This document shows positions 44,877 to 54,296 of a stretch of DNA of 64,000 nucleotides, piece after piece. The notes beneath the pieces are model-generated. The model did not search any database. It saw only the letters and a list, made by a program, of their open reading frames with translations, and was not told the DNA's origin. Numbering within the stretch: the stretch's first letter is position 1; the number at the start of each line of letters is the position of its first letter. Source of the stretch: Anaerolineales bacterium (GTDB taxonomy: Bacteria; Chloroflexota; Anaerolineae; Anaerolineales; UBA4823); assembly GCA_025057645.1 (NCBI GenBank), contig JANXBJ010000001.1, forward strand, positions 430,357 to 494,356, written 5' to 3'. Both the position numbers and the translations under genes were made by a program.

Positions 44877-45875
44877 TCAAGATTTTACCACTTTTTCATT
44901 GAATAACAAGCGGGAAATCTGAGAGAGTTCGGCGCGATAAGCTTTGATCTGTGGCTCTGCGTTCTCGCGGAGTCGAGCTGCTTGAGCCTTTTTGTGGGCT
45001 AGTTCTCCACAAAGTTGATAAAAACGAGAAGTGAGGAAGTATTGGCCGCGAAATAGGTTCAAGAGCGGGTCAAATGTGCGATGGTAAAATGAAAGTGTGC
45101 GGTAGTACTGTGCAGCAGTTATTGTCTTCAGGGCCACTTCGTCTTGCAAATACGTCTCCAGCAAGCGACGTTCTCTGGTTATCGTGTAGATCACAAAGAA
45201 GAAGAGAGCAATCCAACCAGACCAGTCTATGAGAGTCCCTAGAAGACAAGTTTGGATACTAGGACTAATAGAGGCAAGCGCGTTGTGGAACGCGTGGGTA
45301 AGGACAGCTGCCAGAAAACCCAGGACTGGGGCGATGACCCCCTTGTACGATCGGGATAGGCGAAAGATTGCTAAACCTATTCCAAAGAAGGAAGTGTAAA
45401 AAGGATGCTGCCATCCGACTAGGAAAACGCGGACCAAGGTTACGAAGAACAAACCTTCATAACCTCCAACTAAGTATCCTTTATCGTAAATGTAAAGAGT
45501 GTTTTCGGCAGCAGCAAATCCTAACGCAACCACTGTTGCGTAGACGATGCCATCTAAGATGGAGTCAAATTCTTGTCGATAAAATCGAAAAACGATCAAA
45601 ACCGCTAGGCCTTTTAGGGTTTCTTCGACAAGCGGTGCTGCAAGGATGGATGTTGAAAGGGCTGAGAAGCTTTCTGAGTTGGTCAGGAGATAAAATCCGG
45701 TCTGCCAAAGGGTGTTGAAGATAAGTGCCCCGCCTGCAGCAATAAATGCTCCCCAGAAGAACACGAATCCAAGTAGACGCTTTGGCTCTTGTTCGTACCG
45801 GTCGAGCCAATAGACCCAGCCAGCGTTGACTAACATAGGAAAGAAGCCAAAGAGGAGGGCGAGTAGGAAGGGCAT
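44877..45875 (-). CDS. PrsW family intramembrane metalloprotease
   Basis: The 332-residue protein has about eight membrane helices and the PrsW motifs: APLVEETLKG (Glu-Glu), LGFAAAENTLYIY, HPFYTSFFGIGLA and LTHAFHNALAS, giving the Glu and His residues proposed as the metal site. PrsW cleaves anti-sigma factors in Bacillus; related proteins have other targets, and no anti-sigma factor is adjacent here. The C-terminal 90 residues are a charged helical cytoplasmic tail. It follows the DUF2344 gene by 19 bases. The ATG at 45875 has only a weak ribosome site. Confidence 0.88.
   Translation of the reverse strand: MPFLLALLFGFFPMLVNAGWVYWLDRYEQEPKRLLGFVFFWGAFIAAGGALIFNTLWQTGFYLLTNSESFSALSTSILAAPLVEETLKGLAVLIVFRFYRQEFDSILDGIVYATVVALGFAAAENTLYIYDKGYLVGGYEGLFFVTLVRVFLVGWQHPFYTSFFGIGLAIFRLSRSYKGVIAPVLGFLAAVLTHAFHNALASISPSIQTCLLGTLIDWSGWIALFFFVIYTITRERRLLETYLQDEVALKTITAAQYYRTLSFYHRTFDPLLNLFRGQYFLTSRFYQLCGELAHKKAQAARLRENAEPQIKAYRAELSQISRLLFNEKVVKS
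44882..44909 (-). promoter_or_regulatory. Promoter of tRNA-Arg inside the end of the PrsW gene
   Basis: On the minus strand TTGTTA, 16 bases ending in TGG, then TAAAAT, ten bases before the tRNA 5' end. The TGG-TAAAAT and the ten-base distance are the same as at tRNA-Glu. Confidence 0.6.
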
Positions 45876-45894
45876 CTTTCTGGAATTCGCTGCC

Positions 45895-46527
45895 TTACGG
45901 CGTCGGACCGAAGTGTAACTTCATGCGATGAAAGAGGGCTTTTTCGGGCGGGATTCCAAGAGCGCGCATAAGCTCATCGGGGCGGGCGTAGAGCGAGGGC
46001 TCGGTCCTGAGAAGGGCGTAAATGCGTTGTAAGCCGCTCGAGTTTGGTGGCAGTAGCTCGATGGAAAGAAGAAGAGGCCGAAGGTTATAAGGCTTCCCTC
46101 TGCGTTCCAATAGTATTTCTGGCCGTTGACTTAACTCTTGAATACGATTAGCTAGATCGGGAACTGTTTCTAGGAGCGTGATCTGATATTCGGAGGCTCT
46201 GAGCAGGGATTGAAGGGCAGGTTGGCCTAGAGGGACTTGAGCGATCGAGTTTATGCGCAACCCGGGGGGTAAGGCTGGTTGAAGACGGGCTTGAATCTCA
46301 GACAAAGGGAGTGGTTCTTCTAACCAGATGTCGATCAAGTCGTTGGAGCTGGTGAAGCCCAGCGGCAGGGCTGCTGCGATCTGAATGCGGGGGTGCGGTT
46401 TAAACCCCTGGGAATAAGCGAGGGGCAAGCTGGCCCGGCGAAAAGTTCGCTCCCAAGTTCTGTAGAGATCAAGGTGACCCGTGAAGCGCATTGCTTCCGT
46501 TTTGTCGAAGTTGATTCGAACGCGCAT
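45895..46527 (-). CDS. TIGR03936/DUF2344 family radical SAM-associated protein
   Basis: The 210-residue protein matches DUF2344: RINFDKTEAMRFTGHLDLYRTWERTFRRA at the start (core MRFTGHLDL), SQGFKPHPRIQIAAALPLG, and a Leu-rich second half. In most bacteria this domain is fused to, or lies just after, the TIGR03960 radical SAM protein, as here (the partner ends at 46535). Its role is not settled. Two tandem ATG codons (46530, 46527) follow an AGG. The longer open frame upstream overlaps the partner gene and is not used. Confidence 0.9.
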   Translation of the reverse strand: MRVRINFDKTEAMRFTGHLDLYRTWERTFRRASLPLAYSQGFKPHPRIQIAAALPLGFTSSNDLIDIWLEEPLPLSEIQARLQPALPPGLRINSIAQVPLGQPALQSLLRASEYQITLLETVPDLANRIQELSQRPEILLERRGKPYNLRPLLLSIELLPPNSSGLQRIYALLRTEPSLYARPDELMRALGIPPEKALFHRMKLHFGPTP

Positions 46528-46534
46528 CATTAGC

Positions 46535-48433
46535 CTAAGCGGATACATGCACCTTGAGAGGAGGGCATTTCCACGTGATCCCTTTCTCCCTAAGAGCTTT
46601 GTATTTTGGCATAATGCCGCAAGCGTAGCACCCTTGACGGCAATCCGCACGAGTTTGTTGCCTTAGACTCAATAAGTAGTCCTGAAGTAAGAATTCTTTG
46701 CGCACTCCGGTGTCAATGTGATCCCACGGAAAAGCCTCGTCTATCGGACGAGGCCGATGAGTGTAGAATTCGGGAGATAGTCCGCAGTCCCTGAAGGCCC
46801 TGAGCCATGCATCTATTCTGCGCTGATCGTTCCATGCGTCAAATTTTGCTCCATACTTCCAAGCTAGATAAATTACCTGTGCAAGCCTTCGATCCCCACG
46901 GGAGAGCCACGCTTCTAGAAAGGTTGCTTCGGGCGGATTCCAAGTTAATTTGAGATTTTTTCCGCGCAAACTATTCTGCAAGAGACTTAGCTTTTGTTGT
47001 ATATTTTCCGGAGTATCACAGGGAACCCATTGGAAGGGCGTGTGAGGCTTAGGAATGAAGGTTGAAACGCTGACATGAATTTGGGCGCGATGCCCTATGA
47101 TTTTCTTGCCAAGGCTGAGGATTTGCTTCGATAAATCCACGATTGCTTGGACATCCTCCAAGGTCTCTTGAGGATGGCCGATCATGAAGTAAAGCTTAAT
47201 TGTCGACCAACCGTTCTCAAAGATGGCCCGGGCAGTTTCCAGAAGACTCTGGGTAGAGATGGGCTTGTTGATGATGTTGCGCATTCGCTCTGTGGCAGCT
47301 TCGGGAGCAAGAGTAAAACCATCGCGTCGTGTTATCCCCAACTCCTGCATCAACTGGACGGAGAAAGTCTCAATGCGTAGAGAGGGTAAAGAGATCGAGA
47401 GGTGGGAGGTGGAAAAGTTTTTCCGAACTTCCCGGACCAATTCTGAGATGTGAGTATAGTCCGAGGAGGAAAGGGAGAGTAAACCCACCTCATTGTACCC
47501 GGTGGCTTGAACGGCCTTTCGGATGGTTTCAATGATTTCAGAAACAGGGCGCTCGCGAATGGGACGTGTGACCATCCCGGCCTGGCAGAAACGACAACCC
47601 CGGGTGCAGCCACGCATGATTTCGATCGGGATTCTTTCGTGGACTGTTTCGACATAGGGGACGATAAAGCGATGGGGAGGGGGAGGTAAGTGAGCTACTA
47701 GACGCTTAGACACAGTTGATGAAGCAGCAGCCTCGCTCTTTTCTAGATGGGAGAAAGTTCCATCTGGCTTGTAGTGGTCTATATAAAACGAAGGCACGTA
47801 TACCCCCTCAATCTTGGCTAGGTTTTTCAGTAAGCTTGTTCGATCCGTTGAGGTGCTGCGCCATGCTTTGTAAGCTTCGAGGATTTCGTGAATAACCTCT
47901 TCGCCTTCTCCAATTACAAAGGCGTCAATGAACGCAGCCATTGGCTCCGGATTAAAGGCTGCGTGCCCGCCGGCAAGAATTAGGGGATGCTGGGGTGTGC
48001 GCTTTTCGGCCCAAATCTCTAGTCCTGCTAAGTCGAGAATATTTAGGAGGTTTGTATAGAGGGACTCGTAGGGAAGAGAAAAGCCGAGGATATCAAAAGC
48101 AGCTAATGGATGCTTGGTTTCAAGTGAATACAGAGGGATCTGGTTTTCTCGGAGCTTGTTCTCCATGTCTACCCATGGAGCAAAAGCCCGCTCGGCTAAT
48201 GCATCCTCACGCTGATTAATCAGGTCGTAAAGAATGGCTAGCCCTAAATTGGACATCCCGATGTCGTAGATGTCGGGAAAGATCAGGCAAACTCGCACTG
48301 CTATCCTTTGCCAGTCTTTTACGATCTGGTTTAGTTCTCCCCCGGTATAGCGGGCAGGTTTTTGGACCAGAGGCAAAATGGAGAGCAGTTTTTCCTGTAT
48401 CGTTTGAGGCAGAGTGAGGTTACCCTGGTTCAT
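46535..48433 (-). CDS. TIGR03960 family B12-binding-domain radical SAM protein
   Basis: The 632-residue protein has an N-terminal cobalamin-binding-like domain (VCLIFPDIYDIGMSNLG core, GGHAAFNPEPMAAFIDAFVIGEGE core), then the radical SAM cluster CTRGCRFCQAGM (CxxxCxxC), and TLAPEAATERMRNIINKP. It is expected to modify RNA or protein, but its substrate is not known. A TTG at 48466 begins the frame; the ATG at 48433 lacks a clear ribosome site, so the start is uncertain. It is followed four bases later by its DUF2344 partner. Confidence 0.88.
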   Translation of the reverse strand: MNQGNLTLPQTIQEKLLSILPLVQKPARYTGGELNQIVKDWQRIAVRVCLIFPDIYDIGMSNLGLAILYDLINQREDALAERAFAPWVDMENKLRENQIPLYSLETKHPLAAFDILGFSLPYESLYTNLLNILDLAGLEIWAEKRTPQHPLILAGGHAAFNPEPMAAFIDAFVIGEGEEVIHEILEAYKAWRSTSTDRTSLLKNLAKIEGVYVPSFYIDHYKPDGTFSHLEKSEAAASSTVSKRLVAHLPPPPHRFIVPYVETVHERIPIEIMRGCTRGCRFCQAGMVTRPIRERPVSEIIETIRKAVQATGYNEVGLLSLSSSDYTHISELVREVRKNFSTSHLSISLPSLRIETFSVQLMQELGITRRDGFTLAPEAATERMRNIINKPISTQSLLETARAIFENGWSTIKLYFMIGHPQETLEDVQAIVDLSKQILSLGKKIIGHRAQIHVSVSTFIPKPHTPFQWVPCDTPENIQQKLSLLQNSLRGKNLKLTWNPPEATFLEAWLSRGDRRLAQVIYLAWKYGAKFDAWNDQRRIDAWLRAFRDCGLSPEFYTHRPRPIDEAFPWDHIDTGVRKEFLLQDYLLSLRQQTRADCRQGCYACGIMPKYKALREKGITWKCPPLKVHVSA

Positions 48434-48511
48434 GGCTTTGCAGTTCGGTGGAGCAGTAATAGACAAATCTGCTAAATTATATCAAGATTTAGCAGAAAAC
48501 CTCTACGAGAG

Positions 48512-48544
48512 AACAAAATTATGGCTGCCGGAAACCTGACAGCC
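48512..48544 (-). terminator. Possible terminator after ndk
   Basis: On the minus strand a GGCTG/CAGCC stem with a long loop is followed by a short T-rich stretch, 33 bases after the ndk stop. The stem is weak. Confidence 0.3.
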
Positions 48545-48576
48545 ACTCTTGCCGAACTCTTCAAGGTGATCGAAGG

Positions 48577-49026
48577 TTACTCGAAGATCCAGCGGTCGAG
48601 GTCTCTATCCCAGGAGAGAATTTCTTCCGGTTTGAACCAAAGACGAATCTCAGCTTCCGCATTTTCGGCTGAGTCAGAGGCATGGGTGAGATTGCGGCCG
48701 ACATCTAGCCCGAAGTCATGCCTTATCGACCCAGGGGCGGCTTCGCGAGGGCGGGTTGCACCCATCGTTTGGCGCACGGCTGCTACCGCCTCAGGCCCTT
48801 CCCAAACCATGGCCAGGACCGGGGAAGAAGTGATGTAATCGATCAGTTTGGGATAGAAGGGTTGATTCTTATGCACTGCGTAATGGGCTTCTGCTAGTTC
48901 TCTGCTCACCCACATAAGTTTTGCTGCAACCAGCTTAAGCCCACGATCTTCTAGACGAGAGAGAATGCGGCCGATCAACCCGCGTTGAACACCGTCTGGC
49001 TTGATCATGACGAAAGTCCGCTGCAC
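48577..49026 (-). CDS. ndk: Nucleoside diphosphate kinase
   Basis: It equalises nucleoside triphosphate pools by phosphoryl transfer through a phospho-His. The 149-residue protein has RTFVMIKPDGVQRGLIG, the nucleotide-site GATRPREAAPGSIRHDFG (core GATRP) and the active-site NLTHASDS with the catalytic His. The frame starts at 49041, but the GTG at 49026 follows GGAGG by five bases and places QRTFVMIKPD correctly. It lies 27 bases after the TPR gene, suggesting one transcript. Confidence 0.95.
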   Translation of the reverse strand: MQRTFVMIKPDGVQRGLIGRILSRLEDRGLKLVAAKLMWVSRELAEAHYAVHKNQPFYPKLIDYITSSPVLAMVWEGPEAVAAVRQTMGATRPREAAPGSIRHDFGLDVGRNLTHASDSAENAEAEIRLWFKPEEILSWDRDLDRWIFE

Positions 49027-49053
49027 AAAAACCTCCAACAAGCGAGTTCGATT

Positions 49054-51648
49054 TTATCGGAGGAGTTCTTCGGCTTTATTATAAGCGTCTAGGGCTTCAG
49101 CAAGAAGGTCTTTTCGAAGGTAGGCATCGCCAAGAAGCATCCACACCTTGACTTCCATAGGGTATTGGTAGAGAGCATTCGAAAGATCTTGAATGATGCG
49201 GTCAAGCTCCACCCTTTCCCGGATAAGCGCTTGATATTTGTCCACCGCTTGATCAATATAGCCTCTGGATAAAGCAAGCCAAGCTTCCTCTATTATCTGG
49301 GTGCGGGACTGGGGAAGCTCCTTGGTTTCAAGCAATGTTTCCTCAGACCGAAATGCCCCAAGTTGTGGCTCTGGAGGCGAGACCTCAGTTGGTCGATGTT
49401 CTACATCGGTTACAAAAGGTTGAGCGAAAGTTCGAGCGGCGGGGACAGTGAGATCTGGTGTGTCGGTGGCTTCCTGAAGTGGGGCAGGAGTCTCAGACGG
49501 AGCGGGTTCAGAGACAGACACTTCTTGGGACGGCGTCTGTTCGATGGTTGCTGGTGAGTACTCCTGAAACCATTCTGTGGCTTCTGTTGCCGAGGTTGCT
49601 CTCAGCCATTCGGGAATTTCTGGTTCAGGATGAACTGTAGCCTCGGGTTGCTCCTCTTTTTCTAGTTCCACTCGCAACCACTCAGGAAGCTCTTCTTGGG
49701 CGGAGGGGGCTGGAGCAGAGGTGGAATCCGCTGAGGGGCTTTTGGCTTTTTCGAATAGCTCTAGGGGTTGTTCAGCAAGCGGAGACTCTTTTGCGGTTTC
49801 AACATCTTGGTGGGCTTCGAGGTACTCGCGGATCCAGTTGGGTGGTTCTTCTTTACGTTGGTCTGGCGAGAGCAACAGAGCTTCCTCAACGCCCTGTTTG
49901 GCGGCGAGGCTCTCTAGCCATGCGAAAGCTTCATCCTCGGCTGTGGGCGAGGGGGGTTTTTCCGGTGGAGGTGAGGGGAATTCTGACGCTGGTTCGTTTT
50001 GAGGTTGGACTTGGACGGGTTTTGTATCTTCCTCGGCCGGGGGTGGCTCGGTTGAAAAGGCGAATTTCTCGCCTTCAAGGTCTGAAGGGGCTTGTAGCCA
50101 ATCTGGAAGCGGTTCGAAGTCAGAGGAAGAGGTTTCCTGCCTGAGCCATTCGGGCAAATCTAAATCGGGTGCTGTCTCTGAGGGGGGGGCGTGGGGAGAA
50201 GAAGGCTCAGGAGGAATTGACTCTGCAGCGAATGGTTCGGACGTGCTCGTTTCATCCCATAGAGTTTGTTCAATGAAACCCTCTGTGGTTAGGGTGGACT
50301 TACGATCTAATTCCCTTAGCCAATCCGGAATTTCCTCTTGCTCAAGCGATAAACTTTCCTCGGCTTGTGGTTGCTCTCTCTCAAGCTCGGCGAGCCAAGA
50401 GGGAATGCCCTCTGTGCCTTCTGCATCGGGTATGCTTTCGTAGAGGATCGGAGTAGCTTTCGCAAATCCTGCGTCGGTGGAAGTAAGGTCGGCTTCTGCA
50501 GGTGAGATCTCTCTTAGCCAGTCGGGGATTTCACCTGCCTCCAGTTCTTCCAGTGTGGTTTCCTCGCTGAACAGAGGCATAGAAAGTGTTTCCTCGGAAT
50601 CGGGTTGCTCCCTTAGTTCACTTTCTTGCCAACCGAGTTCTCTCATCCAATCGGGTATGTCATGGGTTGGAGTTTCCTGAGGCAAGGCTTTCGATGACTG
50701 GAGAGTCTCTGAAGGTTGTTCCTGAATTTGTGGTCTCCCTTGCTGCTCAGGGAGAATCGCTTCGGTAATCCAATCGGGAGCAGAGATTTCGGGCTGCGTC
50801 TTCTCTTGGATTTGCACCCCTAGCGAAGCTGCCCATTCAGGTTGTTGGGAAAGAGGTGAAGAGGGGATAGATGGGGTAGCTTCCTCTGGCTTGGCTAAGA
50901 TCACTGCTGTATCCGGCACCAACTCAACGAGGGGTTGGTCTATACTCAGGAAAGCGGCATAGGGGTCTAACTCTATCAGTTTCGCCAAGTAGCGCTGGGC
51001 TTCTTTTTCTCTGTTTTCAAGAAGAGAGATTTGCCAAAGGATAAAGAGGGCTTCGTAACAGTAGGGCAATTTTGCGAGCAATTGGTGGGCACTTGCCTTC
51101 GCTTCGGGGTACTGTCGGGTTTCATAATATGCCTTGGCAAGCAAGGCCTCTAAATCGGGACGTTGTGGATCTTCGGCTAGGGCCATACGGATTTCGGCAA
51201 TGGCTTGTGAGTGAAGATTGCCTTTCAAATACATTCGGGCTAGTGCGCCACGATTTAGGTTAACCTTCAGCGGCTCAAAGCCATCCCTCCTCCCATATAG
51301 CCGCCGTAATTCACCTTGAATGGCATTGTTTGAAGGCTGCACCTCAAAAGCTCTTTCCATGTGCCAGATGGCTGCGTTCAAATTGCCTTCGTCTTCTCGG
51401 ATAATGCTTAGACCGACATGAGAGATGAAATCATCCGGTAGGCTGGAAAGCACACGTTGAAAGATATCACTGGCATCTCCAAATCTGCGGTTCTCGAGCA
51501 GCGCCTTGCCGAGCAGGCGATAAGTGCTGACGCACTTGGGGTAAATAGTAAGGATATGACGACAATGGAAGATTGCCCGATCGTAAAGCGCTTGGTCGAT
51601 CTGTTCTTCGATTTGACGGTGATAGGCCCTTAGAGGTATAGAAGCCAT
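49054..51648 (-). CDS. TPR protein with about twelve [IL]P[DE]WLRE-like motifs
   Basis: The 864-residue acidic protein has TPR-like helical repeats at about 10-240 and again at 785-864. Between them lies a Glu/Ser/Pro-rich, probably disordered region carrying short repeats: PEWAAS (270), PDWITE (291), IPDWMREL (331), IPDWLRE (374), IPSWLAEL (415), IPDWLREL (440), LPEWLRQ (498), LPDWLQA (514), FAWLESL (575), PPNWIRE (602), LPEWLRV (654) and IPEWLRA (678). No signal peptide is seen, so it is probably cytoplasmic. The function is unknown; a multivalent scaffold binding one partner many times is my inference. The ATG at 51648 is preceded by an AAGGGAG. Confidence 0.8.
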   Translation of the reverse strand: MASIPLRAYHRQIEEQIDQALYDRAIFHCRHILTIYPKCVSTYRLLGKALLENRRFGDASDIFQRVLSSLPDDFISHVGLSIIREDEGNLNAAIWHMERAFEVQPSNNAIQGELRRLYGRRDGFEPLKVNLNRGALARMYLKGNLHSQAIAEIRMALAEDPQRPDLEALLAKAYYETRQYPEAKASAHQLLAKLPYCYEALFILWQISLLENREKEAQRYLAKLIELDPYAAFLSIDQPLVELVPDTAVILAKPEEATPSIPSSPLSQQPEWAASLGVQIQEKTQPEISAPDWITEAILPEQQGRPQIQEQPSETLQSSKALPQETPTHDIPDWMRELGWQESELREQPDSEETLSMPLFSEETTLEELEAGEIPDWLREISPAEADLTSTDAGFAKATPILYESIPDAEGTEGIPSWLAELEREQPQAEESLSLEQEEIPDWLRELDRKSTLTTEGFIEQTLWDETSTSEPFAAESIPPEPSSPHAPPSETAPDLDLPEWLRQETSSSDFEPLPDWLQAPSDLEGEKFAFSTEPPPAEEDTKPVQVQPQNEPASEFPSPPPEKPPSPTAEDEAFAWLESLAAKQGVEEALLLSPDQRKEEPPNWIREYLEAHQDVETAKESPLAEQPLELFEKAKSPSADSTSAPAPSAQEELPEWLRVELEKEEQPEATVHPEPEIPEWLRATSATEATEWFQEYSPATIEQTPSQEVSVSEPAPSETPAPLQEATDTPDLTVPAARTFAQPFVTDVEHRPTEVSPPEPQLGAFRSEETLLETKELPQSRTQIIEEAWLALSRGYIDQAVDKYQALIRERVELDRIIQDLSNALYQYPMEVKVWMLLGDAYLRKDLLAEALDAYNKAEELLR

Positions 51649-51786
51649 GAAAAGAACTCCCTTCCTATCCTAAAAAGTCCATTTCTTGCCTGGGGACGGA
51701 GATAGGTCGATGAGCTGCCCGATCAAGCTTAGCATAATGGAAACACCTTCGACTGTCAAGTACTTGTTAAGTTAGGCGAACCGAAG

Positions 51787-51821
51787 TAAAAATTCTCCCG
51801 GCCAGAGCAGTGCCGGGAGAA
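51787..51821 (-). terminator. Rho-independent terminator after hppA
   Basis: On the minus strand a perfect ten-base stem TTCTCCCGGC / GCCGGGAGAA with a nine-base loop is followed by a T run, 34 bases after the hppA stop. It separates hppA from the TPR gene. Confidence 0.92.
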
Positions 51822-51854
51822 AAACGCGAGAGAGTAAGAATAGAGTAGTTAGGG

Positions 51855-54233
51855 CTAGGCTGGGATGATTTCCTTCTGGGTGGAAGCCGCCTTAGCTTTT
51901 GAGCGCAAGATAGCCCACCCGACAAACGCTAAGAGAACCAAAGAGATGAGCCAAATTCCGATGAGAGTGCCACCTGTGGCACCGGAGTATTTGACAATGA
52001 TCGGAGCGGCAATCAAGGATACCAAGTTGACTACTTTAATCATGGGGTTTAAGGCCGGCCCTGCAGTGTCTTTGAGGGGATCGCCCACCGTGTCTCCAAC
52101 AACGCTCGCTTTGTGGCGCTCCGATCCCTTGCCAGTATTCGCTAGGACGTTGCGCGGTTCATCTTCGATCGCTTTCTTTGCGTTGTCCCAGGCTCCTCCG
52201 GCGTTGGCCATAAAGACGGCAAGGAGTTGTCCGCTGAGAATAATTCCGGCACAGAAACTGGCCAAGGCCTCGACCCCAAGCATTAGCCCGAGGGCGATTG
52301 GGGTGAGGACCGAGATGACTGCTAGGGGGATTAGTTCTTTCTGAGCAGCTTGGGTAGAGATGCCGACCACACGAGCGTAATCAGGCTTTACGGTCCCCTC
52401 CATAATCCCCGGGATCCTAAATTGACGCCGCACTTCGATGACGATCAAGCTCGCTGCTCGGCTAACAGCTTTTATGGAAAGGGAGCTGAACAACCAGGGC
52501 AAGGCGCCGCCCAGTAACAATCCAATAAATACACTGACCTCGGACACGCGGATCCCGGTCTCGCTCAAGAGCTGTGGGAAGGGAATCGGTTGACCGGCGG
52601 CCCGTGCAGCTTGGTTAGCTGCTTCCTGGACGCGGCCGACATCAATAAAGAAGGAGGCGAATAGACTGACTGCAGCGATCACTGCCGAGGCTATAGCAAT
52701 GCCCTTGGTAATAGCTTTAGTGGTGTTGCCTACAGCATCTAGGTCAGCCATGATTTGGCGGGCTTTTTTGGTCTCTTCGTCGTCCAAGCCATGCCAGGCC
52801 ATTTCGCCGATTCCATTGGCGTTGTCGGAAATCGGACCATAGGAGTCCATAGCAACATTATTGCCTGTATGGCTCAGCATCCCGATGCCGATCATAGAAA
52901 CGGCATATAATACATAAGCCGGACCGTCGCTGCTATAGAGCAAAATAGCGAAAATAAAGCTAATGACAATGACGACTAGTGCCCACACACTGGACTCCAT
53001 TCCTACGGAAAGGCCCGATAAGATAGTGGTGGCGGGGCCAGCATTGGTCGCTTCGACAATCTCCTTTACCGGAGCTCGCTTGGTTGAAGTAAAGTAAGAC
53101 GTTAGCGGATTGAAAGCAACTGCCAAGCCGACCCCGATGGTCGTCAGCATTGCCATTCGCCAGTCATGGGCGTAGAAAATGGCCAGCAAAAAGGCCCACA
53201 GAATTGTGTTTATGCTGGAGACCTCGTAGGAACGGAACATCGCTTCTTCAGCGTCCTCGGCGTGAAGAAAGCCAAAAATGCCGCTCTTCGGTATTCTTTG
53301 CCAGATGGGTACAGCGAAAGTTCCGAGGATAGACGAGATCACACCAATGGCGCGGATAGCCAAGGGGTAGACGATCCACATTAAGTCGCCGGTTATGGCC
53401 ACTAAGGCCAGGCCTAGGATGAGCGCAGAGACAATGGTCACCTCGTAAGATTCGAAGATATCTGCGGCCATTCCTGCGCAGTCGCCCACATTATCCCCCA
53501 CGAGGTCTGCGACAACAGCAGCGTTGCGGGGGTCGTCCTCAGGGATATCCTTTTCGACCTTACCGACTAGGTCCGCTCCGACATCGGCTGCTTTGGTGTA
53601 GATTCCTCCACCAACCCGCATGAATAAGGCAATTAGCGTACCCCCGAAGCCGAAACCCAAGAGGGCGTCTGGAGCAGCCTTGCCAAACACGATAAAAATC
53701 AGCGTGCCTCCGAGCAAGCCCAAACCATCGGTCAGCATCCCGGTAATGGTGCCGGCATAATACGCTATGGTTAGAGCTTCGTTCAGACTGCGTCTGGAGG
53801 CAGAGGCTACTCGAACACTGGCTTGGATTGCCATTCGCATGCCTAACTGACCTACAAGGAGAGAAAAAGTCGCCCCCATGATAAAGGCGACCGTCCGTCC
53901 AACCGAAATGGCGATCTGGGCTTGGTCCCCAAACTCTTCAACAGCCTCGGGAGTTGGTGGTACGATATAAACGCTCAAAAATAGGGCAATGGTTAGGAGG
54001 GCGATGAGGGGAAGGATCGTCTTGAGCTGACGATTTAGGTAGCTATCGGCACCAATTCGGATTGCCTCCCATACCTCTTGCATGAGTGGAGAGCCTTTGT
54101 CCTTGTTGAGGACGTTGCCGCGCAATAACCATGCGTAGATTAGACTAACGAAAGCAGTAACTAAAACTCCGAGCACCACGATTTGTTCAAAGGGATCTAG
54201 CCCATGGCGACTGCCTAGCCAGAGAATATCCAT
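51855..54233 (-). CDS. hppA: Membrane proton-pumping pyrophosphatase, K+-independent type
   Basis: The 792-residue protein has about 16 membrane helices and the pyrophosphate-binding motifs KAADVGADLVGKVEKDIPEDD (core DVGADLVGKVE), DNVGDCAGMAADIFESY (core DNVGDCAG) and DNAKKAIE. It pumps protons with pyrophosphate hydrolysis. The sequence GNTTKA in the middle has Lys at the position that, in studied enzymes, makes the pump independent of potassium (K+-dependent ones have GNTTAA). GGAGG is eight bases before the ATG. A consensus promoter lies at 54297-54325. Confidence 0.95.
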   Translation of the reverse strand: MDILWLGSRHGLDPFEQIVVLGVLVTAFVSLIYAWLLRGNVLNKDKGSPLMQEVWEAIRIGADSYLNRQLKTILPLIALLTIALFLSVYIVPPTPEAVEEFGDQAQIAISVGRTVAFIMGATFSLLVGQLGMRMAIQASVRVASASRRSLNEALTIAYYAGTITGMLTDGLGLLGGTLIFIVFGKAAPDALLGFGFGGTLIALFMRVGGGIYTKAADVGADLVGKVEKDIPEDDPRNAAVVADLVGDNVGDCAGMAADIFESYEVTIVSALILGLALVAITGDLMWIVYPLAIRAIGVISSILGTFAVPIWQRIPKSGIFGFLHAEDAEEAMFRSYEVSSINTILWAFLLAIFYAHDWRMAMLTTIGVGLAVAFNPLTSYFTSTKRAPVKEIVEATNAGPATTILSGLSVGMESSVWALVVIVISFIFAILLYSSDGPAYVLYAVSMIGIGMLSHTGNNVAMDSYGPISDNANGIGEMAWHGLDDEETKKARQIMADLDAVGNTTKAITKGIAIASAVIAAVSLFASFFIDVGRVQEAANQAARAAGQPIPFPQLLSETGIRVSEVSVFIGLLLGGALPWLFSSLSIKAVSRAASLIVIEVRRQFRIPGIMEGTVKPDYARVVGISTQAAQKELIPLAVISVLTPIALGLMLGVEALASFCAGIILSGQLLAVFMANAGGAWDNAKKAIEDEPRNVLANTGKGSERHKASVVGDTVGDPLKDTAGPALNPMIKVVNLVSLIAAPIIVKYSGATGGTLIGIWLISLVLLAFVGWAILRSKAKAASTQKEIIPA

Positions 54234-54296
54234 ACTCTTGCCTCCGGGAAGTTAGGATGATCTGCCCTTGGGGCGAGTTTGACGGCGAACGGGTGG

